A stretch of 64,000 bases of DNA, from the NCBI RefSeq assembly GCF_001050115.1, contig NZ_CP012024.1:104001-168000 (forward strand), written 5' to 3'. Numbering within the stretch: position 1 is the first letter of the stretch; each line of letters opens with the position of its first letter. This stretch comes from Bacillus smithii. GTDB lineage: Bacteria > Bacillota > Bacilli > Bacillales > DSM-4216. The notes under the pieces were generated by a model. It was not told the origin of the DNA, made no database searches, and saw only the letters and a list, made by a program, of their open reading frames with translations. Shown here piece by piece: positions 46,802 through 55,776 of the stretch. A program made the position numbers and the translations under genes.

Positions 46802-47191
46802 ATGGCTCGTAAAACAACTACTCGTAAACGTCGTGTCAAAAAGAATATTGAAACTGGAATTGCGCACATTCGCTCTACATTTAACAATACGATTGTCACT
46901 ATTACTGACGTCCATGGGAATGCTGTCGCTTGGTCAAGTGCAGGGGCTCTTGGTTTCAAAGGTTCCCGTAAATCCACTCCATTCGCAGCACAAATGGCAG
47001 CAGAAACAGCTGCAAAAGCTTCCATGGAACATGGAATGAAATCTCTTGAGGTAACAGTAAAAGGACCCGGTGCTGGACGTGAAGCTGCGATTCGTGCACT
47101 TCAAGCTGCCGGACTGGAAGTTACAGCAATTAAAGATGTGACTCCTGTACCTCATAATGGATGCCGTCCGCCAAAACGTCGCCGTGTTTAA
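46802..47191 (+). CDS. rpsK: 30S ribosomal protein S11
   Basis: The 129-residue S11 of the platform, near the Shine-Dalgarno helix. [18 protein letters not shown] and [12 protein letters not shown] are diagnostic. AAAGGAGG precedes ATG 46802. Confidence 0.97.
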   Translation: MARKTTTRKRRVKKNIETGIAHIRSTFNNTIVTITDVHGNAVAWSSAGALGFKGSRKSTPFAAQMAAETAAKASMEHGMKSLEVTVKGPGAGREAAIRALQAAGLEVTAIKDVTPVPHNGCRPPKRRRV

Positions 47192-47356
47192 TTTTTCTGT
47201 ATATTATTTGTATCTCTGTCAATAATGGGATACTAATGATATTTTTGTTTAAACAGAAAAAATCTTTTCATTGTGCACAATCGGGAACGAAAACATGGGG
47301 AATTTCGGTGATTGTTCTAGCCGGGGTTTCGACGTTTTAAAGGAGGGTATAATTGA

Positions 47357-48301
47357 ATGATCGAGATTGAAAAACCAAAAATTGAAACGGTTGAGATCAG
47401 CGATGATGCCACTTATGGGAAGTTCGTCGTAGAACCACTTGAGCGTGGATATGGTACAACTTTGGGTAACTCCTTACGTCGTATCCTATTATCCTCACTC
47501 CCAGGTGCCGCTGTCACATCTATTCAAATAGACGGAGTTTTGCACGAGTTTTCAACAGTTGAAGGCGTCGTTGAAGATGTAACATCCATCATTTTGAACA
47601 TAAAAAAATTAGCTTTAAAAATATATTCTGATGAAGAAAAGACGCTTGAAATTGATGTGCAGGGTGAAGGTGTTGTGACCGCTGCAGATATTACCCATGA
47701 CAGCGATGTGGAAATTTTAAACCCTGATTTACACATTGCTACATTGGCGGAAAACGGCAGTTTGCGCATGCGGTTAACAGCGCGGCGTGGGCGCGGCTAC
47801 ACTCCAGCTGATCAAAACAAACGCGAAGATCATCCAATCGGCGTGATCCCGATAGATTCTATTTATACTCCAGTTTCAAGAGTGAACTATCAAGTAGAAA
47901 AGACGAGAGTTGGTCAAGTCGCCAACTACGATAAACTTTCGCTTGATGTCTGGACTGACGGCAGTATTGGACCGAAGGAAGCCGTTTCCCTTGGCGCCAA
48001 AATTTTAACAGAGCATTTAAATATCTTCGTTAATTTGACCGATGAGGCTCAAAATGCTGAAATTATGGTCGAAAAAGAAGAAGATCAAAAAGAAAAAGTT
48101 CTGGAAATGACGATCGAGGAATTGGATCTATCCGTTCGTTCCTACAACTGTCTAAAACGTGCGGGCATCAATACAGTACAAGAATTGGCAAATAAAACGG
48201 AAGAAGATATGATGAAAGTCCGAAACCTTGGACGAAAATCATTAGAAGAAGTAAAAGCCAAGTTAAATGAACTTGGGCTAAGTTTGCGTAAAGACGATTA
48301 A
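47357..48301 (+). CDS. rpoA: DNA-directed RNA polymerase subunit alpha
   Basis: The 314-residue alpha subunit: N-terminal dimerisation domain ([23 protein letters not shown]) and C-terminal domain that contacts UP elements and activators ([19 protein letters not shown]). AAAGGAGGG precedes ATG 47357. A 165-bp leader separates it from rpsK. Confidence 0.97.
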   Translation: MIEIEKPKIETVEISDDATYGKFVVEPLERGYGTTLGNSLRRILLSSLPGAAVTSIQIDGVLHEFSTVEGVVEDVTSIILNIKKLALKIYSDEEKTLEIDVQGEGVVTAADITHDSDVEILNPDLHIATLAENGSLRMRLTARRGRGYTPADQNKREDHPIGVIPIDSIYTPVSRVNYQVEKTRVGQVANYDKLSLDVWTDGSIGPKEAVSLGAKILTEHLNIFVNLTDEAQNAEIMVEKEEDQKEKVLEMTIEELDLSVRSYNCLKRAGINTVQELANKTEEDMMKVRNLGRKSLEEVKAKLNELGLSLRKDD

Positions 48302-48346
48302 TCATACGATTTTGTTATAGATAGCTCAACAAAGGAGGGAATCTTC

Positions 48347-48742
48347 ATGTCTTATAGAAAGCTAGGACGTACAAGCGATCAGCGGAAAGCATTGCTTCGC
48401 GATTTGACAACAGATTTAATCATTAACGAACGCATTGAAACAACAGAAGCGCGTGCAAAGGAATTGCGCTCTGTCGTAGAAAAAATGATTACACTTGGCA
48501 AACGCGGAGATTTGCATGCTCGCCGTCAAGCAGCTGCCTTCTTGCGTCATGAAGTAGCAGATACTATTGAAGTAGAAGGTGCAGATGGAAAGAAAAAGGA
48601 AAAACCGGTTTACGCTTTGCAAAAATTGTTTAACGACGTCGCACCTCGTTATCAAGAACGCCAAGGCGGTTACACTCGCATTATGAAAATCGGACCTCGT
48701 CGTGGCGACGGTGCACCTATGGTCGTTATTGAATTAGTTTAA
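48347..48742 (+). CDS. rplQ: 50S ribosomal protein L17, with internal insertion
   Basis: The 131-residue L17 near the tunnel exit. The first 70 residues and the tail [16 protein letters not shown] are strongly conserved, but between them an extra lysine/glutamate-rich stretch ([12 protein letters not shown]) makes it about 11 residues longer than the 120-residue B. subtilis protein. It ends the alpha operon. Confidence 0.96.
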   Translation: MSYRKLGRTSDQRKALLRDLTTDLIINERIETTEARAKELRSVVEKMITLGKRGDLHARRQAAAFLRHEVADTIEVEGADGKKKEKPVYALQKLFNDVAPRYQERQGGYTRIMKIGPRRGDGAPMVVIELV

Positions 48743-48760
48743 TGACGAAGGTAGACCATT

Positions 48761-48800
48761 GGGGCGGGACAGTTGACAGCAACTGACCACTGCCCTTTTT
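48761..48800 (+). terminator. Terminator of the alpha operon
   Basis: GGGC/GCCC outer pairs and CAGTTG/CAACTG inner stem around ACAG, followed by five T. It lies about 20 bp after rplQ. Confidence 0.7.
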
Positions 48801-48875
48801 CTATATTTTTAATGTACGCGATTGCAACAAAGCTTGAGCGTTATGATGAGCAATGATAAGACTCGTCTAGCTCGT

Positions 48876-48922
48876 GCGCCTCTTTTATTCGACATTCGTG
48901 AAAAGAGGCGCGGGCTTTTTTT
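48876..48922 (+). terminator. Second terminator after rplQ
   Basis: An 11-bp stem GCGCCTCTTTT/AAAAGAGGCGC around a 14-nt loop, then GGGC and a run of seven T. It could also act as the end of a small unrecognised RNA starting after the first terminator. Confidence 0.75.
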
Positions 48923-49281
48923 GTATTTTGCGAAAATTATAATAAGATCATGCTGCTCTGCGGGCTGCAAAACAACGGTTTGATGGCGGGCTGATCTTCA
49001 GAGAAGAGATAGTGCTTAGCCTGTTAAAGAAGTACTTGGCAGTGGATGTTTGGTTTATTTTGCAAGGTTCTGTTTTTCGCCGGTTGTTCGGCATTCTGAG
49101 GACGCTTTTCGTCTCTTTAGAATCGTGTTAAATGAACCAAATATCTACTTGGGGCGCGCCAGCTTTTTATGGCACGTTTTAATGATGTCGATATGTGTCC
49201 GACTTTTGCTTCATCGTTTTGTCAAACTGTGGTATAAAGGAAAAGAAAGCAGGGACGGGTTCGTTTAGGGGGGGATTCGAA

Positions 49282-50124
49282 TTGAAAAGAGAAATAGTTG
49301 TTCAGATTGAGCACGTATTTTTTCGTTATCCTGAACAACCGAGATATGCTCTTGAAGACGTAAGTCTATCGATCGCGAAAGGGGAATGGCTGGCGATCGT
49401 CGGCCATAACGGATCCGGGAAATCTACTTTGGCCAAATTACTAAACGGTCTTCATTTTCCTGAAAAAGGGAAAATTGTGGTGGGCGACATTTTGTTAGGG
49501 GAAGATACCGTTTGGGACATTCGCAAAAAAGTGGGGATGGTGTTTCAAAATCCTGACAATCAATTTGTAGGTACAACGGTGGAAGATGATGTCGCGTTCG
49601 GTTTAGAAAATAATGGTGTAGATCATGATGAAATGGTCATAAGAGTGCAAGAATCCTTGGAGAAAGTAGGAATGAGCGCTTTTGCCAGACAAGAACCGCA
49701 TCATCTTTCTGGAGGGCAAAAACAGCGTGTGGCGATTGCCGGCGTTCTGGCGTTAAGACCGGATATTATTCTCCTAGACGAGGCTACATCTATGCTGGAT
49801 CCCCGTGGCAGAGAAGAAGTTTTGGCTACGGTAAGAGAATTGAAGGAGGATCGCAATCTCACCGTTGTGTCGATTACACATGACTTGGAAGAAGCGGCAA
49901 AAGCGGATCGTGTGATCATTTTAAATAAAGGAAAGGTTTATAAAGAGGGAACTCCTGAGGAAATTTTTCAAATGGACGAAGAGCTGATAGCGCTCGGTCT
50001 TGATATCCCCTTTTCGGTCAGAATGAGCAAAGAGCTACGTTCACGGGGACTTCATATTCCCCAAAATCATTTGACAGAAGATGAGTTGGTGAATGATTTA
50101 TGGACATTAAACTTCAACATGTAG
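49282..50124 (+). CDS. ecfA1: ECF transporter ATPase A1
   Basis: One of two ATPases that power energy-coupling-factor vitamin and metal importers. Walker A GHNGSGKST, Q-loop FQNPDNQFVG, signature LSGGQKQR and Walker B IILLDEATSMLDP are all intact in 280 residues. I chose TTG 49282 because AGGGGGG lies just upstream. The gene overlaps ecfA2 by 25 nt. Confidence 0.93.
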   Translation: MKREIVVQIEHVFFRYPEQPRYALEDVSLSIAKGEWLAIVGHNGSGKSTLAKLLNGLHFPEKGKIVVGDILLGEDTVWDIRKKVGMVFQNPDNQFVGTTVEDDVAFGLENNGVDHDEMVIRVQESLEKVGMSAFARQEPHHLSGGQKQRVAIAGVLALRPDIILLDEATSMLDPRGREEVLATVRELKEDRNLTVVSITHDLEEAAKADRVIILNKGKVYKEGTPEEIFQMDEELIALGLDIPFSVRMSKELRSRGLHIPQNHLTEDELVNDLWTLNFNM

Positions 50125-50969
50125 AATATCGATATTCGGCCGGAACTCCATTTGAACGTTTTGCGCTCAAGGATGTTTCATTTGATATACCGGAAGGGAC
50201 ATTTCTTGCTGTCATCGGCCATACCGGTTCCGGGAAATCAACTCTTTTGCAGCATTTAAATGCTCTTTTGCAACCGACAAGCGGGCAAGTAAAAATAGGG
50301 GAGAACGTGATTGAGGCAGGCAGAAAAAATAAGAATTTAAAACCGATAAGGCAAAAAGTAGGGATTGTCTTTCAATTTCCGGAACACCAATTGTTTGAGG
50401 AAACCGTTGAAAAAGATATTTGTTACGGACCGATCAATTTTGGGGTGCCGGAAGAAGAGGCGAAACGGCGAGCACGTCTGGCAGCTAAGAAAGTAGGGCT
50501 GCCGGAGGATGTACTGCAGAAATCTCCATTTGACCTGTCAGGCGGCCAAATGAGAAGAGTGGCGATTGCTGGCGTACTGGCGATGGAACCGGAAGTGCTC
50601 GTTCTTGATGAACCGACCGCTGGTTTGGATCCGCGGGGAAGGCGGGAAATCATGGATCTCTTTTACAAGCTTCACCAAGAGAAAAAAATGACAACCATTT
50701 TAGTCACCCACAGTATGGAAGATGCTGCCTTATATGCTGATGAAATCGTCATTATGCATCAAGGAAAACTGGCCAGAAAAGGAAAGCCAGAAGAGATCTT
50801 TTCTTCCCCCGAGGAATTGTTTGGCTTAGGATTAAACGTGCCTGATGTTGTGAAGTTTCAATACATGTTTGAAAAAAAATCAGGAATCCGTTTAGGAAAA
50901 ACGTGTTTATCCGTTCAAGAATTAGCTGATGAGTTGGAGCGGTTGTACAAGCGGGGTGGTCAGCCATGA
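50100..50969 (+). CDS. ecfA2: ECF transporter ATPase A2
   Basis: The second ATPase of the heterodimer, 289 residues, with Walker A GHTGSGKST, Q-loop FQFPEHQLFE, signature LSGGQMRR and Walker B VLVLDEPTAGLDP. Its start lies inside ecfA1 and its stop inside the ecfT start, so the three subunits are translationally coupled. Confidence 0.95.
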   Translation: MDIKLQHVEYRYSAGTPFERFALKDVSFDIPEGTFLAVIGHTGSGKSTLLQHLNALLQPTSGQVKIGENVIEAGRKNKNLKPIRQKVGIVFQFPEHQLFEETVEKDICYGPINFGVPEEEAKRRARLAAKKVGLPEDVLQKSPFDLSGGQMRRVAIAGVLAMEPEVLVLDEPTAGLDPRGRREIMDLFYKLHQEKKMTTILVTHSMEDAALYADEIVIMHQGKLARKGKPEEIFSSPEELFGLGLNVPDVVKFQYMFEKKSGIRLGKTCLSVQELADELERLYKRGGQP

Positions 50970-51763
50970 TGGAAAAGATGATTTTTGGACGCTATGTACC
51001 GGGAGATTCCATTGTACATAGGCTGGATCCGCGCTCAAAACTTGTCTTTGTGATTGCTTTTGTGTGTATTGTGTTTTTGGCCAATAATATGGCGACCTAT
51101 GGCATTTTAACCGCATTTACGGTTTTCCTTATCTTTTTGTCCCGCATTCCGTTTCGTTTTTTGCTGGCGGGGTTGAAGCCGATTTTATGGTTGATCTTGT
51201 TTACGTTTTTACTTCAACTCTTTTTTACAAGAGAAGGGCCTCTCGTTTTTCAGCTGGGATTTATCAAATTTTATCAAGTGGGAATCCAGCAGGGAGTTTT
51301 TATCTCGTTGCGCTTTTTCATTCTGGTGTTGGTCACATCTTTATTGACGCTGACGACGACACCGATTTCGATTACGGACGGGCTGGAAAGCCTTCTTGGA
51401 CCGTTTAAAAAAATCAAGCTTCCTGTCCACGAACTGGCGTTGATGATCTCGATAGCACTGCGGTTCATCCCTACTCTTATGGATGAGACAGAAAAAATTA
51501 TGAAGGCGCAGACGGCTAGAGGAACTGATTTTTCCGGAGGGCCGCTTAAAGAAAGGATCAGAGCGGTTGTACCGCTATTAATTCCGCTGTTTGTCAGTTC
51601 TTTTAAACGTGCGGAAGATCTTGCCGTGGCCATGGAGGCGCGAGGCTATAAAGGCGGAGAAGGACGTACCAAATATCGTCTGTTGACTTGGAAACTTCGC
51701 GATACTTTTGTTCTTGTGATCATCGTTATTTTTGCTGTGGTGCTATGGCTATTAAGAAGCTAG
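50966..51763 (+). CDS. ecfT: ECF transporter transmembrane subunit EcfT
   Basis: The scaffold subunit linking the ATPases to interchangeable substrate-binding S components. The 265 residues have several membrane segments and the two coupling-helix motifs with Ala-Arg-Gly (AQTARGTDF and AMEARGYKG). No S component is encoded next to it, so this is a shared (group II) module. Confidence 0.95.
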   Translation: MMEKMIFGRYVPGDSIVHRLDPRSKLVFVIAFVCIVFLANNMATYGILTAFTVFLIFLSRIPFRFLLAGLKPILWLILFTFLLQLFFTREGPLVFQLGFIKFYQVGIQQGVFISLRFFILVLVTSLLTLTTTPISITDGLESLLGPFKKIKLPVHELALMISIALRFIPTLMDETEKIMKAQTARGTDFSGGPLKERIRAVVPLLIPLFVSSFKRAEDLAVAMEARGYKGGEGRTKYRLLTWKLRDTFVLVIIVIFAVVLWLLRS

Positions 51764-51777
51764 ATGGAGTGTCCTAT

Positions 51778-52521
51778 ATGGTTAGAATGAAATGTGTGAT
51801 TTCGTATGATGGTTCAGGCTTTGCTGGTTATCAAATTCAACCGGCTAAAAGAACGGTCCAATCGGAAATAGAATCAGCATTAAAGGTCCTACATAAAGGA
51901 GAAGCAGTAAAAGTGACAGCATCGGGTCGGACCGATGCTGGCGTTCACGCTCGCGGTCAAGTGATCCATTTTGATACGTCCCTTCCGATTCCGGAAACAA
52001 AGTGGGTGCAAGTGTTAAATAGCATTTTTCCTGAAGATATTGCAGCCATTCAAGTAGAAGCGGTCGACGATGCCTTTCATGCGCGCTTTTCTGCAACGGG
52101 CAAAGAATACCGCTATCGACTGTATACCACTCCCCACCGCGATCCTTTAAAGAGGTTTTATGCCTATCATTTCCCTCATTCATTAAATATAGAGGCGATG
52201 GAAGAGGCAGCTCGTTATTTAACGGGAACGCACGATTTTACGAGCTTCTGTTCAGCTAAGACGGAGGTCAAGGATAAAGTACGAACCATCCGCAAAATAG
52301 CGATTGTCCAAGAAGGGGAGGAGATTGTTTTTCAGCTGGTCGGAAACGGTTTTTTGTACAATATGGTCAGGATTATCGTCGGCACTCTTTTGGAATGTGG
52401 GACAGGAAAACGATCTCCAGGAGAAATCCCTGAAATCTTAGAAGCGAAGGACAGATCGAAAGCCGGGAAAACCGTTCCGCCAGAGGGATTGTATTTATGG
52501 AACGTATTCTATGACAACTAA
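51778..52521 (+). CDS. truA: tRNA pseudouridine(38-40) synthase TruA
   Basis: Isomerises uridines 38-40 in the tRNA anticodon arm. The 247 residues contain the catalytic aspartate in SGRTDAGVHARGQ and the conserved FHARFSATGKEYRYR. ATG 51778 follows GATGGAG; the earlier in-frame codons overlap ecfT. It sits 14 bp after ecfT. Confidence 0.95.
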   Translation: MVRMKCVISYDGSGFAGYQIQPAKRTVQSEIESALKVLHKGEAVKVTASGRTDAGVHARGQVIHFDTSLPIPETKWVQVLNSIFPEDIAAIQVEAVDDAFHARFSATGKEYRYRLYTTPHRDPLKRFYAYHFPHSLNIEAMEEAARYLTGTHDFTSFCSAKTEVKDKVRTIRKIAIVQEGEEIVFQLVGNGFLYNMVRIIVGTLLECGTGKRSPGEIPEILEAKDRSKAGKTVPPEGLYLWNVFYDN

Positions 52522-52539
52522 TCCAGGCGTAACATTTTC

Positions 52540-52568
52540 TTGACATTGCTTTTAGAAACCTTTATCAT
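52540..52568 (+). promoter_or_regulatory. Promoter for rplM-rpsI
   Basis: TTGACA (52540-52545), 17-nt spacer, TATCAT (52563-52568). Confidence 0.8.
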
Positions 52569-52574
52569 AGATAC

Positions 52575-52619
52575 GGTATGTTATTTAGCCCCACGATAAG
52601 CCCCGGAAACTTATTCGTG
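52575..52619 (+). promoter_or_regulatory. Ribosomal protein L13 leader
   Basis: The first transcribed bases fold into CACGATAAG/CTTATTCGTG with one bulged A around CCCCGGAAA, preceded by TTATTTAGCC. This resembles the Bacillus L13 leader, thought to sense L13. Identification is by position and pattern only. Confidence 0.65.
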
Positions 52620-52671
52620 TTTTTAAATAAATCATATGAAACGACTTTGATTATATGGGAGGGTAAAAAAC

Positions 52672-53109
52672 ATGCGTACGACGTATATGGCGAAAGCAAA
52701 TGAAATCGAACGTAAATGGTACGTTGTAGACGCCGAAGGCCAAACTTTGGGACGTCTTGCAAGTGAAGTAGCATCTATTTTGCGCGGTAAGCATAAACCA
52801 ACTTACACACCGAATGTTGATACTGGTGACCACGTAATTATTATTAATGCGGAAAAAATTGAATTAACTGGCAAAAAATTAACGGACAAAATTTATTATC
52901 GCCACTCTCAACATCCAGGCGGATTAAAAGCTCGTACAGCTTTAGAAATGCGGACGAACTATCCTGAGAAAATGCTTGAATTAGCCGTTAAAGGAATGCT
53001 TCCAAAAGGCTCCCTTGGACGTCAAATGTTTAAAAAATTGCATGTCTATGCTGGTCCGGAACATCCACATCAAGCGCAAAAACCGGAAAATTATGAACTT
53101 CGCGGATAA
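52672..53109 (+). CDS. rplM: 50S ribosomal protein L13
   Basis: The 145-residue L13, an early 50S assembly protein. [20 protein letters not shown] and [18 protein letters not shown] are typical. TGGGAGGG precedes ATG 52672. Co-transcribed with rpsI. Confidence 0.97.
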   Translation: MRTTYMAKANEIERKWYVVDAEGQTLGRLASEVASILRGKHKPTYTPNVDTGDHVIIINAEKIELTGKKLTDKIYYRHSQHPGGLKARTALEMRTNYPEKMLELAVKGMLPKGSLGRQMFKKLHVYAGPEHPHQAQKPENYELRG

Positions 53110-53130
53110 TTGAAAGAGGAGGGTATTAAT

Positions 53131-53523
53131 TTGGCACAAGTTCAATATTACGGAACAGGTCGTCGTAAAAGCTCAGTTGCTCGCGTTCGTTTAGTTCCTG
53201 GCGATGGACGTATCGTCATTAACGGCCGCGATGTTGAAAATTATATTCCATTTGCAGCTTTACGTGAAGTGATTAAACAACCTTTAGTGATTACAGAAAC
53301 GCTTGGAAATTATGATGTATTAGTAAACGTAAAAGGCGGCGGTTATACTGGTCAAGCAGGCGCTATTCGCCACGGAATCGCTCGTGCGCTGCTTCAAGCT
53401 GATCCGGAATATCGTCAACCACTAAAACGTGCAGGACTCTTGACTCGCGATGCACGCATGAAAGAACGTAAGAAGTATGGTCTCAAAGGCGCTCGTCGTG
53501 CACCACAATTCTCAAAACGTTAA
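53131..53523 (+). CDS. rpsI: 30S ribosomal protein S9
   Basis: The 130-residue S9; its C-terminal tail ([11 protein letters not shown]) contacts P-site tRNA. It starts at TTG 53131 ([19 protein letters not shown]) behind AGAGGAGGG; in-frame codons from 53110 cover the ribosome site. Confidence 0.96.
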   Translation: MAQVQYYGTGRRKSSVARVRLVPGDGRIVINGRDVENYIPFAALREVIKQPLVITETLGNYDVLVNVKGGGYTGQAGAIRHGIARALLQADPEYRQPLKRAGLLTRDARMKERKKYGLKGARRAPQFSKR

Positions 53524-53534
53524 TTGTACGTATC

Positions 53535-53570
53535 AAAGGCTCTCAATCTTTATGGTTGGGGGTCTTTTTT
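53535..53570 (+). terminator. Intrinsic terminator after rpsI, target of intron copy 2
   Basis: An 11-bp stem with several G-U pairs (GGCTCTCAATC with GGTTGGGGGTC) and six T. The group II intron begins two bases after the T-run, as at tuf. Confidence 0.85.
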
Positions 53571-53994
53571 ATGTGCGCCCGGCATGTACATGAACTATAG
53601 GGTGTAAGTCCCGAACCCCGAAGACAGAAGTAGAGGTTAGCCAAGAGCAAGGGTGTCCGTGGTGACGCGGAATCTGAAGGAAGCTGGAGGCAAAACACCG
53701 GTCCGAGGAACACGAACCTCATATAAGGCTAGGTATGATTGAGTGAGTTTGCATAACAAAACAAAGCTCTTTCTGTCGAAGGTCATATCGAGTAAATGAG
53801 GCGGATAGATGGTGTGAAAGTGCATGTACTTACCCGGGGAGGTCTGGCGGATATGTGAAGTACTCTTCATAACCTACTTAGTGATAAGTAGCTGAACCGT
53901 CAGAAGTCAGCAGAGGTCATAGTATTAGTTGGTCTAGAACAACTAAGAAGGACCGAACAATTAAGAGAGAATAGCCCTTGGTATTCAGTGAGTC

Positions 53995-54138
53995 ATGATG
54001 AACACAGAAAACGTAGTACCTCACTTGAGGGAGGAAGCGGTGAATCCCGTGGGAGACCTCTTGGAGGGTGGAGTGACCACTGGCATAAAGAGAACAGCTA
54101 TTCACGGAAGTTATAAAGACTTGCGTCAATTATCTTAA
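53995..54138 (+). CDS. 47-codon ORF in intron domain IV, copy 2
   Basis: Same sequence as the ORF at 33853-33996: begins MMNTENVVPH, ends DLRQLS, stop just before domain V. Probably the leftover start of the intron-encoded protein. It has no RT motif and no clear ribosome site. Confidence 0.4.
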   Translation: MMNTENVVPHLREEAVNPVGDLLEGGVTTGIKRTAIHGSYKDLRQLS

Positions 54139-54142
54139 TTGA

Positions 54143-54174
54143 ACCGCCGTATACGGAACCGTACGTACGGTGGT
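54143..54174 (+). other. Intron domain V, copy 2
   Basis: Same 32-nt catalytic hairpin as at 34001-34032: CGC triad, GAAC loop, 2-nt bulge, no substitutions. Confidence 0.92.
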
Positions 54175-54331
54175 GTGAGAGGACGGGAGTTAATCGCTCC
54201 CTCCTACTCGATTTAGAAGAAATTGTATTCACTCTAGATGGCAGTAATGATCCTCCCTTCTACGCCAAGATAACAAGCATCGTATAGTTTCTTTTTTTTG
54301 TCGAAAAATAGGACAAAGGAGGATTCTATCG

Positions 54332-54781
54332 ATGACTGTTATTACTTCCTTTACAGAACGATTGCGAAAAAAGGAAATTCAACTTGAACGAAGTCTGTTA
54401 AAGGAACTTTCTATCCAAAATTTGCAAAACAGCATTCGAATGTACTTTGGCACGATCCATCTTTTTGGAAATGTTTTGATGGATGATCCGGGATTTGAGG
54501 ATGCTTGTTTCGATGTGGGGATCGAATCCTACTTATTAGGAGGAAGGTACAGCAAATTTGGATTTTATGGTGAAGACACCAATGTGGTGAAAAATAGATG
54601 TCAGCATGAAATCGAGTATTTGACGGATACGTTATATCATTTTTGGCTGTATTGGTGGAAAATCGGCGTGGCTGATAACGTCGATGAATCCACTTTCTAC
54701 AATTGCAGCCAGTTTGTTGATTACTGGTGGAATGAAGGATACTCCCAGGGAAAGAAACGGTTAAAACTTCGGCTTCATTAA
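54332..54781 (+). CDS. ybaK: YbaK, DUF2521 family protein
   Basis: A 149-residue protein, rich in tryptophan and tyrosine in the C-terminal half (FWLYWWKIGVADN, FVDYWWNEGY). No transmembrane segment or signal is seen. It resembles DUF2521 proteins found upstream of cwlD in Bacillus, whose function I do not know. AAAGGAGGA precedes ATG 54332. Confidence 0.75.
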   Translation: MTVITSFTERLRKKEIQLERSLLKELSIQNLQNSIRMYFGTIHLFGNVLMDDPGFEDACFDVGIESYLLGGRYSKFGFYGEDTNVVKNRCQHEIEYLTDTLYHFWLYWWKIGVADNVDESTFYNCSQFVDYWWNEGYSQGKKRLKLRLH

Positions 54782-54871
54782 CTCGGTCATAGAAAATGGC
54801 CTTCGAGTTGGTCTAAAATCCCCCCTTGTCCCATATGTTAAAAAGTAGAGAGAACAAGGAGGGGGCGCTCT

Positions 54872-55567
54872 ATGCACCGGAGATTAAAGTGGGGAGTTTA
54901 TATATTAGGCTGTGTGCTCATTTTTTTACTAATCCAGTTTAAATTTTTAGAAAACCACTCATGGAAGCCTTGGAATTTGCCGTTATCGGGAAAAATCATT
55001 TATTTGGATCCTGGGCATGGCGGTCCCGACGGCGGCGCTACAAAAGACGGTACGCAGGAAAAAGACATTGCTTTAAATGTAGCCAAAAAGGTGAGAGATT
55101 ATTTACAACAGCAGGGAGCGCTCGTCGTGCTGACACGAGAAAAGGATAAGGACTTAGCAAACCAAGACACGAGCGGACTAAGCCGACGCAAAACAGAAGA
55201 TTTGAAAAAAAGACTGGATCTCATTAATAAATCGGATGCCGACCTTTTTATAAGCATTCATTTAAATTCTATCCCTTCCCCGCAATGGAGAGGAGCCCAG
55301 ACGTTTTTTTCCCCGCATTATAAAGAAAATCAAAAAGTCGCAAAATTAATCCAAGACGAACTAGTTTTAAACTTGGAAAACACCAATCGTTTAGCGAAAG
55401 CCATTGACCATGTATATATTTTAAGATATGCGAAAAAGCCAGGAGCTTTAGTGGAAATCGGCTTTTTATCCAATCATGATGAAAGAGAACAATTAAAAAC
55501 GGATGACTATCAGGAAAAAGTGGCAGCGTCCATTTATAAAGGAGTTTTAAGATACTTTACCGAATAG
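54872..55567 (+). CDS. cwlD: CwlD, N-acetylmuramoyl-L-alanine amidase for spore cortex
   Basis: Removes peptide side chains so that muramic-delta-lactam can be made in the cortex, which is needed for germination. The 231 residues have an N-terminal membrane anchor (about residues 8-24) and an amidase_3 domain with zinc ligands in DPGHGGPDGGA, ISIHLNS and the catalytic VEIGFLSN. A spaced CATATGTT element at about 54833 could be a sigma-E -10, but the -35 is poor. It works with PdaA-type deacetylases. Confidence 0.95.
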   Translation: MHRRLKWGVYILGCVLIFLLIQFKFLENHSWKPWNLPLSGKIIYLDPGHGGPDGGATKDGTQEKDIALNVAKKVRDYLQQQGALVVLTREKDKDLANQDTSGLSRRKTEDLKKRLDLINKSDADLFISIHLNSIPSPQWRGAQTFFSPHYKENQKVAKLIQDELVLNLENTNRLAKAIDHVYILRYAKKPGALVEIGFLSNHDEREQLKTDDYQEKVAASIYKGVLRYFTE

Positions 55568-55585
55568 CCGGAGGAGGAGAATCCA

Positions 55586-55699
55586 ATGGCTTTTTATTTT
55601 GACCTTTCTGCTTTCCACTTAGAGAATCATAAAGCGAAGGCGGCGATAATTGCGGATGGTGGAAAGTACATTAAGGTAAACGGCCATACGGGAAGATAG
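55586..55699 (+). CDS. Unrecognised 37-residue ORF after cwlD
   Basis: Begins MAFYFDLSAFHLENHK and ends VNGHTGR. A strong ribosome site (GGAGGAGGAG) lies 6 nt upstream of ATG 55586, and the gene starts 18 nt after cwlD stops. I do not recognise it. It could be a small protein made with CwlD, or the truncated start of a lost gene. No membrane segment is predicted by eye. Confidence 0.4.
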   Translation: MAFYFDLSAFHLENHKAKAAIIADGGKYIKVNGHTGR

Positions 55700-55735
55700 A
55701 CATAGTAGCGAAGTTTTATGGATTGTCTGAATATA

Positions 55736-55744
55736 TGCTATACT
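55736..55744 (+). promoter_or_regulatory. Extended -10 promoter candidate for salA
   Basis: TGCTATACT (TG-N-TATACT) lies 33 bp before salA. No good -35 is present at 17 bp. Confidence 0.45.
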
Positions 55745-55776
55745 ATTGAAAAGGAATGAAAAGGAAGGTGTAGAGC

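Larger units (their letters stand above)
48743..49281. other. rplQ-ecfA1 intergenic region
   Basis: 539 bp with two hairpins (48761-48800 and 48876-48922) in the first third. The rest is free of recognisable genes; the 72-codon frame at 49050-49268 has no ribosome site. No strong promoter was found for ecfA1. Confidence 0.55.
53573..54212 (+). mobile_element. Group IIC intron without reverse transcriptase, copy 2
   Basis: A second 640-bp class C group II intron, identical to the copy at 33431-34070 as far as I can read, in the same orientation. Domain V is at 54143-54174 and the bulged branch-point A at 54206. The 5' flank shares CTTTTTTAT with the other site, while the 3' flanks differ, which fixes the element's ends. 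As at tuf, the target is a terminator. In B. subtilis this slot between rpsI and ybaK holds ybaJ. Confidence 0.93.

Noticed and set aside
49050-49268. 72-codon frame upstream of ecfA1
   Set aside because: No ribosome site, atypical composition with many Phe, Leu and Arg, and it overlaps the ecfA1 leader.
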